The position numbers and the translations under genes are program-made. Shown one piece after another: positions 50,100 through 61,292 of a stretch of 64,000 nucleotides of DNA. The notes below the pieces were generated by a model, which was not told where the DNA came from, searched no databases, and saw nothing but the letters and a program-made list of their open reading frames with translations. This DNA is from Ailanthus altissimus (taxonomy: Eukaryota; Streptophyta; Magnoliopsida; Sapindales; Simaroubaceae), in NCBI GenBank assembly GCA_946807835.1, contig OX327683.1:6949001-7013000 (forward strand), in the 5' to 3' direction. How positions within the stretch are numbered: position 1 is the first letter of the stretch; every line of letters begins with the position of its first letter.

Positions 50100-51500
50100 T
50101 TTAAGAAATGAGCAACTTAGAATACTTTATGTGTGACTTATGGCATCCACCAGTAAGCTTACTGCCTAAAGCCTCACAACTGTTAACTTTGTTACGTACA
50201 ACCTTATCTCATTTTGGAGATTACTCTTCCCTTATCTCTAAATCTGAACCATTGAAAAACATGAAAAGCACAAGAGGCGTACTTCCTCCAAGGGCTTCAC
50301 AAGCAAAAACTCCCCCTCTATCACAATATCAATATTGAACCAACAATCCCATTCTCTAAGCCACCAGCAACTCTAGGACTTAAAAACTATAGTTCCCTTT
50401 AATCCCAACTCCTAATTCATAGTTACAACATAAGGGTGTAAATTTTTTTCAGAATACACTTCAAAAGATAGCTCAAGTTTTAAAGAAGATAACACCTATT
50501 TTGTTGAAAGTTTGATAGTAAATTCTTTTTCTATAAACTAATGGTCTTTATAAATGACCCTTAAACTTCCTCAACTCCTCTATTTGCTAAAGAAGAAAGA
50601 GACTCCTCCTTTGATGAACCTTTAGATCACTCCTTTAGGCAATCACACAACAGACGAGGTGACTCTAACAAACGACATTGGTTCACTCTTAATAACATTC
50701 CATTGTCAAAATGGAAGACCGATTCTATGAATTCCAAGCTTAGTGCCTCACAGAACACCAAAGCCAAGAATGACATATAAAGATGTGATTTCAAAGGTCG
50801 TTCCTTAATTCCAAGGAATACTTGAGCACTAGTATCAACAATTAGGCAACTATAGACAAATTTAACTCCAAAATTCAACAAATATCAATGCATTCTTTAA
50901 TGTTATCTTTTTTGAGCTTATTGATGATGCCAACCACCTGGTGAACCAAGCAAGAAAAGAGTTTTTTAAGCTCAAATGTTGCTCTTTTAAAAGAAAAGAT
51001 TTAGAAAATCATTATAGAAGAGCCTCTTTACAAATCCTACTAACTTGGAATATATGATCGAAATCTTAAATAGGCATATCTGAATTCCATGCCAGACCCA
51101 TTAAGACAAGAAGCCTTAAGAATCTTGGAAGCCAGAAATCTCACTCTACAACAAGCTTCTTTTGGGCTTATCCACCAAACAGTCTTAAAAGCCCTTGAAA
51201 AACTGTATGCCCAATACAAATTCTTTAAACAATTTGAAAAAACAGGGAAACAAGTTAGTCGAGGATGTGAAAGACTAGATCTGTTACTCAAATGCCCTTA
51301 AAATGAAGCTTTATGCCATTGTTCTTCCAAAATAAAAAACCACTATAGAAGAATCCACTTCTCAGAACTATCTCGATCCAAGACCTATCCAAGACCAAAG
51401 AGATTCTTCAAAAGAATAACATCCTTTCCTAGAAAAACCAACTGTGTTTCATTTACAAAAAAAAATGCCATTTTGCAAGATCATGCCCTCATAAGAACTG
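50100..51500 (+). pseudogene. Pararetroviral capsid region with zinc-knuckle remnant
   Basis: The open stretch 51,089-51,301 is helical and Lys/Leu rich as in caulimovirid capsid proteins, and is followed near 51,427-51,475 by a degraded CCHC knuckle (CFIYKKKCHFARSCP, in which the second Cys reads Tyr and the spacing is preserved). Several stops. Assignment rests on position and the knuckle. Confidence 0.55.
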
Positions 51501-51719
51501 AGCCAAGATTTTAAAGCAAATTTTTGCAACAATCGCTATACAACTCAATAATTAGGATGAGCTAAAATTGATGTTTTTAGAATAGTCATCCTCAGATGAA
51601 GACACAATTTTCACATTAGAATTCTCCTAAAAAGGGACTCAAACCAGGCTAGTTTTCTCTAAACTGATTCTGAAGAAATTGACTCTTTCTCAGATGTTTT
51701 ACAATACAACATCCAAGCC

Positions 51720-53530
51720 ATCGACTTCTCTGTCTAAATGGTTTCAATGATACAACTAAAAGTTCAGACCATCAAATATTACCGCTCAATCACAGTTTCA
51801 TGACTTATTGATAGTGGTGCAACGACTTTTATTATCAACCCAAATATTCTTCCTAACTATATGTGGAAGCCACATAATCAAGTCTTTAAAACAGTTAATG
51901 ATGAATTCTTTACCATCTAACTCTTTAGTAAACTAGTGCGCCTAATTTTCTTCTCAGGATTGTTTATTACTCACAAACTCTTTGGATTAACCTTTCCGGG
52001 TAAAGATGTCATTTTGGGGTTCAATATTATTCAAAACTAATAGAGCAAAAGGTCATCCTGAAACCATTAGGCTTGCAGTATAAAAACTATTTCCTGCCAT
52101 AGACCAAAATCCCAAATTTCTTCCTAGCAGATTCTCTTTCTTCAGTTGCAGACCAAATTTGCCAACAATCAACGGCGGAACCTCACTTTGAATTTATCAA
52201 AAAATGCAAAAATATTTTGTGAAAAAATTTAGAGCTTTCATTACCCTACTATTTAAGAAAAATGAAGACATCAATCCTACAAAAGCCAGTCATCAAAGCG
52301 TGAATCCAAAACACTATGCTTTGAAAACACAAGAGATCATCCAGCTCCTCAACGAAGAACTTATTAAGCCTACAAAATGTCAATGGACTTGCCAAACATT
52401 CTATGTAAACAAAAGAAGTAAACAAGTCCGAAGAAAATTGAGGTTGGTAACTAATTACTGACCCATAAACCTCTTCTTGTAAGATGGCAAATTCTCATTA
52501 CCAAACAAGAGCAATCTTTTTGCTAATCTAGCTAATGCTAAAATCTTTTCAAAATTTGACCTTAAGACAGGATTCTGGCAACTTGAAGTTCACCGAGACG
52601 ATAGACATAAGACAACATTCTGCATTCCCGATCACCACTATTAATGGACTGTCATGCCATTTGGACTCAAAGCTGCTCATTCCTTATTCTAGAAGGCTAT
52701 GATTAGAATATTTGAACCATTCTTTGGACAGACCCTCATCTACATAAATGATATCTTGCTCTTCTCTACTAATATGGACTTTTACAAAAAAACTTCTAAC
52801 CCAAATTGGTATTCTTCTAAACTAATATAAGATCAATGCTCTCTCCAAAGAAGATGCCGGTCGACATTACTAAAATTGACTTCCTCGGCATGCATATCCA
52901 AAAGGGTCATTACGCCCTCCAGCCACATGTAGTAAAAGAACTATTAAAATTCTCCGACGAAAATCTGTCAAAGAAAGAGCTCCAACAGTTCCTTGGGATT
53001 GTAAACTACATGGCAGAATTCATCAAAGACTTATCTTAGTACACAAAGCCTCTTCATCAAATGCTCAAGAAGAATGCTCTACCTTGGTCAATACCACAAA
53101 CCGATGCAGTCAAAGCACTTAAAGAGAAAGCCCTTCTACTTCCTCTTCTCAACATTCCATCAAATGGCAAAAGAGTCCTACAAATAGATGCGAGTGATTT
53201 CTTTTGGGGTCCTATTCTATTAGAAGAACAAAAAAGTGTCAGACACATTTACGGATATAAGAGTGGCAGTTTCAAAGACTTGAATTCACTAGCACTCCAC
53301 TTTCAAAGAAATCTCGCAGTCAAAAGAGATATTGAAAAGTTTCAATTCTATTTAGTGGGACACATTTTCCTTATTGAAGTTGATATGTCTAGTTTTGCCT
53401 CAATGATAGAGTTCAAACAAAACTAAGTGCCTCATAGTCAACTTCTAAGATGGCAAGAATGGTTCTCTACTTTCACCTTTAATGTTAGATACCTCTAGGG
53501 GATAAACAAAATTCTGGTAGACTTCTTCTC
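51720..53530 (+). pseudogene. Pararetroviral protease, reverse transcriptase and RNase H relic
   Basis: The aspartic protease site (LIDSGAT) is at about 51,803-51,823. The reverse transcriptase runs from about 52,200 to 53,040, but its catalytic Y-x-D-D box reads YIND (near 52,741), losing one metal-binding Asp. The connection and RNase H follow (DFLGMHIQKGHYALQPHVV near 52,876; QIDASDFFWGPILLEE near 53,180), in open pieces 52,836-53,039 and 53,061-53,426. Stops between them show the polyprotein cannot be made. Confidence 0.85.
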
Positions 53531-54549
53531 TCGACCATCAAATCATTTAAAATCCTACCGCCCAACCTCTCAACATGATGCCCACTTATCAATTCTCTTT
53601 TTCCTATACATCCTCGTAAGCTGTCATAGTTGATTCAATCCCACACTCTTCACCACAAAGCTACTGAACTAATGTTAAAATACCAATCTAAAGTCCTTCA
53701 AACCAAAGGTCCATATGTTCTAAGTAGTATATGCATCCACCCAAAATATCATTTCATGACCTTGTTCACTATAGAAGCATCCAAAAACCCATCAATACTG
53801 CAAGATCTTCCTAGAATACTTCTATCCCATAGATTGGTGGTTATATAAGTCTCAATCTATTCTATGCAATTTTTCCCAGTTTCAGCTTTCAAGATATAAT
53901 CTCAAAACAATCTTAGTCATATAAAGAAAAGATATCATCACAACTTCCAATACTGTGCAATACTATCCGATAATCATTGCCCTTGCAATATATCTATTCC
54001 CTTTTCAGAAACAATTCTTTAATTATACAACTGATTTCAGAGACCTACAAAGACACTTGGTTGAAATCAACAAAATAATTTCGCCTGAAGTATTACCATC
54101 ATTAGACGATACCCCATAGGAACTTTATCCACTTAACTACACTAGAGTCATAGAATTGACCGCAGATTCTACAACGCTAGGTCACCAACAAATACATCCA
54201 ACAAGCCTTCCTCCAATACCTAGACTCAAAACCAAGCCTCTAGTATATAAACCCAAACTTGTTCATTAAACATGGACGTAATGAACTTAGGCCTCTTATT
54301 GCAACTTCAACACCCTTCCTTATTTCAAACTCTCAAGACCTATATGATTATTATCCAAATTTAAATTTAGACTTCTTCACATAACCCTTTGAACCAAGCA
54401 CAATCTATACCCAATTGTCAGTTTACACCTAGCCAAGCAACAGAACAATCCATAACTATAGCACATTTGGAAGAACTATCTAATAAAAGAAGAAACGGAC
54501 AAATACTGAAAAAGATACCTCTGAAAGGATCTTTTATCAAATAGTGACA
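53531..54549 (+). pseudogene. Pararetroviral 3' frame of unknown function
   Basis: After RNase H about 1 kb of decayed coding-like sequence (longest open piece 53,630-53,848) ends with a Lys/Glu-rich segment and a stop at about 54,543. Florendoviruses are reported to have an extra frame here; I see no recognisable domain. The same stretch occurs inverted at about 55,855-57,000 in copy 2. Confidence 0.5.
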
Positions 54550-54960
54550 CTGTAAACACAATTAGTTTTTGAAGTCTATATCTTTCACGTGCAAAAGGAC
54601 TAAAGAAATTTTCTATAACTATCTTTTTTTGCACGTGAAATCTGATCATCTTATCCTTTTATAATCTTATTATAGTGTGACATGTCAAGATATAATCCTA
54701 TCATAACTATCATTTTGTATTGTGCCTAAAATAAAAGGTATCAGCAAGGATAGTGTTGTACTTGTCATGTATGTAATAAAAACGTCGCTAAAGGGTATAA
54801 GTGTCTTTACCCAAGTTTGTATTCTTATCCCTCATTCTTCTATAAATAGGGGAGCTTTCTGTATTTTGAGGCATTAAGTAAAAGAAGAATAATAAAATTC
54901 TTGTTTATATTCTCATCCATATTCTTCTAAAGTTATTTCTTTAATCCTTGGGATAAGTTG
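54550..54960 (+). promoter_or_regulatory. Pararetroviral promoter, copy 1
   Basis: Intergenic region with TATAAATAGG at 54,841-54,850 and a GC-poor upstream stretch holding two CACGTG(A/C) motifs (TTTCACGTGC at 54,575 and GCACGTGAAA at 54,631) in inverted orientation. Position and TATA box match the single full-length-transcript promoter of caulimovirids. An ATAATAAA polyadenylation-like signal lies at 54,889-54,896. Transcription would run into the inverted copy 2. Confidence 0.6.
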
Positions 54961-54995
54961 ATGAGAGAATACTAGCAAGAATTACAAAGTATGCT

Positions 54996-57311
54996 ATTTG
55001 ATAAGTTATCTATGATTAACTTGTCAAACATAAACGTGGAAGCCCTTTGACAAGTGATTAGAGAATACTAGCAAGAGTATGACTATTCTTATATACGTGA
55101 CTTATTATACCACAAGTACAAACTAGACTAGTGTCCGTGCTAAATCACCTCTGAAACTTATATTTATGACTTTCCGTCTATATACTTTAAAATAGCATGA
55201 AACCCAACTTTGATACAATGTAAGCGATGAACAGGTTTGCCCAAGGTATTCTTGACATATATCTTGGCTCACCATGAACATCTTAGGGTGTTTAAACTCA
55301 TATAGAACAGGCTAGCCATACACAATGTGATACCTTTTATCTGTAAACATAATTTTTTCATGTGGAGGATCTTACTTGAGGTAACCACAGAGCATACTTT
55401 CCAAGCATACTTTGTAACTCTTACTAATATTCTCTCCTTAATTCATCTTAGGGATTAAAGAAAGAACTCTAGAAGAATATGATTGAGAATATAAACAAAG
55501 ATTTTACTCGATGCCCAAAATACAAAAGGCTCCCTTTATTTATAGGAGATTAAGGGATAAGAAGATAAACTTAAGTAAGAAAATTAATACCCATTGCCGA
55601 CGCTTTTATTACAAACATGACAAGAAAAATACTACCCTTGCTGACACCCTTTATTTCAGACACAATACAAAATGATAGTTATGATAGGATTATATCTTGA
55701 CACATCACACTAGGATAAGATTATAAAAAGATAAAATGATAAGATTTCACATGCAAAGAATATGACAACTATAGAAAAGTTCTTTAGTCCTTTTGTACGT
55801 GAAAGATATAAACTTGAGAGACTGATTGTGTCTTCAGTGTCATTATTTGGGGAGGGATCCCGTCGAATGTGTCTTTTTCAGTATTTGTCTGCTTCTTCTT
55901 TTGTTGGATAGTCCTTCCAAATATGCTTTGGTTTTGGATTTTTTTGTTGACTTGTCTAGGTGCAAACTAACGGTTGGGTATGGGTTGCGCTTGGTTTAAA
56001 AGGCTGTGTGAAGGAGCCCAAAATTAAATTTGGATCATAATCATATGGGTCGTAGGAGTCTTGGAATAAGGAAGAGTGTTGAAGTTGCAAGGAGAGATCT
56101 AAGTTCATTGTGTCTATGTTTAGTGAACATGTTTGGTTTGTATTCTAGAGGCTTGGTTATAAGTTGGGGTACTGAAGGAAAACCTATTGGATATATTTGT
56201 TGTCGACCTGGTGTTATAAAATTTGTGGTCTGCTTCTATAGCTCTAATGTAGTCAAGTGGATAAAGTTACCATAAGGCATCTTCTAATGATGGTCATACT
56301 TCAGGCAAAATTATTCCGTTGATTTCAGTCAAGCATCTTTGAAGGTCTTTAAAATTAGCTGGATGATTAAGGAATTATTTTTGAAGAGGGAATGAATATA
56401 CTGCAAGGTCAATGATTGTTGGTAATATTGCACAGTATTAGAAGTGGCGATGATATCTTTTCTTTGTAAGATTAAGATTGTTTTAAGATTATCCCTTGAA
56501 AGTTGAAGCCAAGGAAAATGGCATATAATGGATTAGAGCTTATGCTTCCATCAATCTATAAAATAGAAGTATTCTAGGAAAACCTTACAGTATTTGTGGT
56601 CTTTTGAAAGTTGTGAGGGTACTTCTGTGATTTTTTAGATCCATTTTATCATCTCATAACATGGAACTTTATTGTTGTTGAATACTGATCAAGTAAATGC
56701 CATAAAAAATATAGGTGGACAAGGTCGTGAAGGGGTATTTTAGGTGGACGTTTAGACTACTTAGAACATATGGACCTTTGGTTTGAATGACTTTGGATTA
56801 GTATTTTGACATTAGTTTAGCAACTTTGTTGTAGAGAGTAGGGGATTGAATCAACTGTGGCAGCTCAGAAAGATGTATGGGAATATGAGGATGATATATG
56901 GGTTTATTATGTAGAAAGAAGATATTGGTTGAGTGGTTGGGCGCTAGGATTTTGAATGATTAGGTGGTCAAGAGAAGAAGTCTGCCAGAGTGTTGTTTGT
57001 CCTCTTGAGGTATCTAACATGAAAGTTGAAAATAGAGAACCATTCTTGCCATCTCAGAAGTTGATTATAAGGCACTTTGTTTAGTTTAAACTCCATTATT
57101 CAGGCAAAAGCAAATATATCGACCTCAATAAAGAAATGATGTCCCGCTAAATGGAATTGAAACTTTTCAATACCTCTTTTGATAAAGATTTCTTTGAAGG
57201 TGGAGTGGTAATAAAGTTTTGAATCTTTGAAACTACAACTCTTATATCTGTAAATGCGTCTAACAGTTTTCTTTTAATAAAACAGCACTCTAGAAGAAAT
57301 CACTCGCATCC
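54996..57311 (-). mobile_element. Endogenous pararetrovirus copy 2, partial, inverted
   Basis: Read on the minus strand, it begins within RNase H (57,311), continues through the 3' frame (57,000-55,855), the promoter with TATAAATAAA at 55,544-55,535, the leader and the primer binding site (TTGTATCAAAGTTGGG, 55,218-55,203), and ends near 55,030, just past the point where copy 1 starts its coding region. The order equals that of copy 1 crossing the circular origin. Movement, capsid and most of the polymerase are missing; it is cut at 57,311 by an LTR. Copies 1 and 2 meet tail to tail near 55,000. Confidence 0.8.
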
Positions 57312-58420
57312 TGATGAGTGATTTCTAACTAAATGCAAGTGTACGCTATTGTACTAAGTAGTATAGGATTTGAGTCCAAATATCGTTCCTATGGAGACTT
57401 ATTTAATCTAATTCTTTTAATAAAGTACTAAAATTAATCATACTTAACTTTTATTCAAACAAGCGTAAAATTAGATAATCTTTAACTAATCTAAATTTAC
57501 TAAACTAAACATAATCTTAAGCACTAAATAAATACGAGTTGAATTCACCAATATAAAAGGAATATGGTGTTTTAACTTATCTCACAATACTTCATTAAAC
57601 TTATTATTCTCTTATTTAATCCTTTAATAACGAATTGTTGACTAAAACAGGAATATCATTATAAGTCTCTGTCGATAGTCAAATAATTATATTTCATCAT
57701 AATAATTACTTATATGTCTATGGTAACTAGAATGGTATGAAACTCATTAAGGACAAGTTTAATAATGTCATATAAATATGTCTATCATATGTGAAACTCA
57801 TAATTGTTACCCTATGATCATGGATCAAATTGTCATAAGCTAAACATATAAATTCTTCTATCGAATTTATTATAGTTTCTCAAATAATCGATATATTAAT
57901 CAAATATAATTAAAGTATTAAATACAAAATAAGATGAACAATCTCCTTTGAGTTCATAAAATAAGATAAATTATAGAATTTAATTACATATTAACTTTAA
58001 AAGTCTAACCCTAGATCAAGAAAGTTTTGGTCACGATGAATCTAAGAATTCTAAAGTAAATATTGAAAGACATAGTAATCAAATACATAAAATAAGAGAA
58101 AAGAAAAAGGAATTAAACAAGGTTGATGCTTTGAATCGCTTCTTTCTTTCTCTTGCTTGTTGCACAATCTTTACTCCTTCAATATTCAATTTTTTACTTT
58201 AATCTCTCTTGAAAGGTTTTTGTATTTGCTCTTGATTTTTTTTATTTTATATTATGCTCTCTTATTGGCTACAAAAAGAGGTCTTGTTATAAGCTTTCGT
58301 AACCATAGAGGCTTGTAGCTTAAAGTCCAAGTTATAGAAGAAAAATATGAAATTTTCTTTTTTATTGCGTAAGCGTCATGACGTTAAGGCCTACAAAATC
58401 CATCTCTAATATTTCCCAAA

Positions 58421-58598
58421 TAGGTAAATGTTCCCTTCCATTATGGATAGCAATAGTATGGCCGACCATTGTGGGTATAATGGTAGATGCCCGGGACCAA
58501 GTTATTATTATTTCTTTTTCCGCTTTTGTATTAAGCTTATTGATTTTTCTTAATAAATGATTCGCTACAAAAAGATTTTTTTTTAGTGAACGTGTCAC
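58421..58598 (-). pseudogene. rps19: Plastid rps19 5' fragment in a nuclear plastid-DNA insertion
   Basis: The frame starts [20 protein letters not shown] and continues through [18 protein letters not shown], i.e. about the first 59 of roughly 92 residues of plastid ribosomal protein S19. The remaining 19 codons of the open frame (to 58,362) are unrelated, so the plastid homology ends at about 58,421. The 69-base spacer to rpl2 matches plastid order at the LSC/IR boundary. A nuclear relic without function. Confidence 0.9.
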
Positions 58599-58667
58599 AG
58601 TTAATTAACTCCTTTTTTTTTTCTTTTGTAAATTAGAAAAACGAAGAAAGAAATTCTATTTTCTCTC

Positions 58668-59216
58668 CTATTTATTACGGTGGCGAAGAATCAAATTATC
58701 ACTATATTTATTCCTTTTTCGACTTCTTCTTCCAAGTGCAGGATAATCCCAAGGGGTTGCGGGTCTTTTTCTACCAATTGGAGCCCTTCCTTCACCACCC
58801 CCATGGGGGTGGTCTACATGGTTCATAACTACTCCTCTTACTACAGGACGCTTACCTAGCCAACATTTAGATCCGGCTCTATCCAAACTTTTCTGGTTCA
58901 CCCCAACATTCCCCACTTGTCCGACTGTTGCTGAGCAGTTTTTGGATATCAAACGGACCTCCCTAGAAGGTAATTTTAATGTGGCCGATTTCCCCTCTTT
59001 TGCAATCAGTTTCGCTACAGCACCCGCTGCTCTAGCTAATTGTCCACCCTTTCCAAGTGTGATTTCTATGTTATGTATGGCCGTGCCTAAGGGCATATCG
59101 GTTGAAGTAGATTCGTCTTTTTGATCAATCAAAATCCCTTCCCAAACTGTACAAGCTTCTTCCAAAGCATACGGCTTTCTGGATGTAGATAATGATATCT
59201 ATACAAATGGATCTTA
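58668..59216 (-). pseudogene. rpl2: Plastid rpl2 exon 2 and intron end in the same insertion
   Basis: From 59,102 the frame is rpl2 exon 2 ([20 protein letters not shown], then [14 protein letters not shown]), encoding the C-terminal part of plastid uL2; the preceding codons to about 59,216 are the 3' end of the group II intron. The frame is open to its stop, but conserved positions are altered: PSREV for the usual PSGEV, SLDRAG for [15 protein letters not shown] for NPVDHPHGG and TPWDYPALG for TPWGYPALG. Most are explained by C-to-T/G-to-A changes, the expected decay of nuclear organelle DNA. Exon 1 is missing. Confidence 0.92.
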
Positions 59217-59444
59217 TATATATCATATAATGAAGTATCCATCTCGGGGTCTTTGACTTGGTTGTCACGATGCTGGCACTGTCATAAATTAATGTTCACT
59301 ATTAATGTAGCAATTACTATAGCAATTTTGATATTTTTATCTTAGACTCATTAGATTTTCATCTTTATTTGTTTCATTAATGCAAAATTTACAAAATAAC
59401 AATAAAACGCATAAAAAGTTAAATAATCATAAGAGATATTATCA

Positions 59445-60669
59445 TAAATACTCTTAAAGTAAGATCTAATTATAAAATACCCACGAGTTTTAGATTTCAT
59501 AAGCAATATCCAAACGTTTCAAAAAAAATTATCAATATCCTTCCGTTAGGGAATCTTTCGTTAAAATTAATAGATTCTATATTACAGGGTTTGAAATAAC
59601 TTAATTACCTTTAATAATAAAATTAACATGACAATCATGTCCTTATACACAATAATTTAATATTAATGATATAAAAAAAACATTATTCTAGTAAGATAGA
59701 ATTAACACAAAAATAAAATAAAAAATACAATTAAACTTGAAATTTGAAACCTTAAAATTGAAATCACCAACGTTGCTTTCCATTTCAACCAACCTCGCCT
59801 CCGCCATCAGCTGGGGACGCTCAAAGGTCAAAGCATGCCCATAGATCGTGATGGGGGAAGAAAGAAAAGCAAATTCCTTTCACATGGTCTCATCGATTAC
59901 ATGGGATGGGCACAACACCAACGTGAGTGAATAAACTGTTAGCTTACAAAGAATCAAAGATCCCCCACTATTGGGCTGTTAATATAAGTACATTTAGTGG
60001 TGCTTGTTTTTTTCTAAAATTTAAATTACTCTAAAAGTTGAATTTTAAATCAGGATGATATAATTGAAATTTGAAATCTTGATAAATTGAAGTATATAGA
60101 AATACCTACGTTTAATAATAAGACAAAAGGTAAAGAGAAAAAAAAAAAAACAAGAACAATACCAAATTAAAAATTGTAAGTGATTCAAAATTCTAAAATC
60201 TTGATAAATTGAAGTATAAAGAGTCCACTATAGAAATACCCACAATCTTTCGATAAGAATAAAAAAACAATAGGGTTTTATGGGTGTCAATACATTAAAT
60301 AAATAGAGATTTGTTTAATGAAATTATTCAAACTTTTTACTATAAATCAAAAAATTAAAAAATACTTTTTATACTAATTTATTTTATTAAGTTAGAACTA
60401 ACAAAAAGTCGTAAAACTCTAAAACTAATTAAATACAGCACATTCAAGAGTAAGTCCAAAACTAATGTTAGTTGGTTCAACTAATAAATTATCTTGGGTG
60501 AAATTAAAGAGTTTTAAAATTCAAACTCTTTTCACATTAAGGTAAAAAAAGAGTATAATTTATAATTTATATAATAAAAATTTTTAAAAATAAAATTTAA
60601 GGGAAAAAAAACAACGGATAAACAAACTTTTTTTTTTAAAGAAAAAAATTACTTACATATTAATTAAAA
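59445..60669. other. Intergenic DNA without recognised genes
   Basis: AT-rich; a less AT-rich patch at 59,770-59,930 has no usable frame. A sequence AATTCTAAAATCTTGATAAATTG-like recurs near 60,075 and 60,195, a small local duplication. Nothing else to report. Confidence 0.4.
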
Positions 60670-61292
60670 GGAGGAATTGAATCTTCTACAAGAATTTGCT
60701 ATACAACATGAGGGACTGAATCGATCCACATAACATCATATAAATACTTGAGAGCAAACTTGGCTAGAGCATGAGCTACTCTATTAGCAGCTCGTAAAAT
60801 AAAAAGGACTTCATAACTTTGAAAAAGAACTAAGAGAATAGGCAATCTCCTAAAGAATTAGTCCTAATTTGGAGCATGAATGTACATTGGAGAGAATATC
60901 ATTAACAACCATAGCAACATCAGATTCAAACTTAATTTTCTTGTAACCAAGAGCCTTAGCTTGCATCAAACCTGGGTGAATCACCGATGCTTCCGAAACG
61001 AAACAGAGATTTGATATGGAAGTTGACTAATCCCCAAGAAGACAACAACACCATCACTGTCTCGACAAACAAAGTCAAGCCTTGTCTTTATAGTTTGAAT
61101 ATTGAAGGCTACATCATTGTTCAATTTGAAAGTGCTCGCCATGGTCGCACTCCAAGATACTACTGGCACAAAAGAAACACTCAGGTTATGTTGCCGATGT
61201 TGCTTGTAATCTGCCAAAAAAAAATCCTGTGACCATGTAAGTATGGTGTCAGCCCCAATCACCTGTGAATGTATTAGTTGCAGGAATACCAT
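60670..61292 (-). pseudogene. LINE-type RNase H domain relic (non-LTR retrotransposon 3' end)
   Basis: The open frame 61,292-60,981 reads TFKLNNDVAFNIQTIKTRLD then DSDGVVVFLGISQLPYQISV, the K-LN-DAAF..../G....RDS-G start of the plant RVT_3 RNase H domain found at the C-terminus of L1-type LINEs. After a frameshift near 60,985 the rest continues to about 60,690 (RAANRVAHALAKFALKY, MWIDSVPHVV), the usual domain end. The reverse transcriptase is not present, as is common for 5'-truncated or captured copies. Confidence 0.8.

Larger units (their letters stand above)
47793..54995 (+). mobile_element. Endogenous pararetrovirus copy 1 (Caulimoviridae), full-length, decayed
   Basis: A genome-length unit of about 7.2 kb, florendovirus/petuvirus-like in the order leader, primer binding site, movement protein, capsid, protease, reverse transcriptase, RNase H, further frame, promoter. 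The two ends repeat each other over about 25 bases (ACTAGYAAGARTTACAA at 47,793 and 54,971), a terminal redundancy expected when a linear or cut circular viral genome integrates. All coding regions carry stops and frameshifts, so it is a dead copy. Genus-level placement is inferred from domain order and sequence resemblance. Confidence 0.8.
57312..59444 (-). mobile_element. LTR, Tat/Athila-like family (copy D), carrying plastid DNA
   Basis: Starts TGATGAGTGATTTCTAACTA then AATGCAAGTGTACGCTATTG, closely matching copy C, with family blocks at 57,650-57,900 (TTATATGTCTATGGTAAC; TTGTTACCCTATGATCATGG). It is interrupted at about 58,407-59,236 by plastid DNA and resumes with TGTCACGATGCTGGCAC; the end is taken as ATTATCA at 59,444. 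No matching flanks seen. Confidence 0.6.

Noticed and set aside
58378..58560. Plus-strand 60-codon open frame
   Set aside because: Antisense shadow of the plastid rps19 fragment.
58942..59124. Plus-strand 60-codon open frame
   Set aside because: Antisense shadow of the plastid rpl2 fragment.
58362..59236. Window as part of a plastid genome
   Set aside because: Plastid homology is confined to about 0.8 kb, with filler at both edges, LTR sequence around it and decayed conserved residues; it is a nuclear copy.
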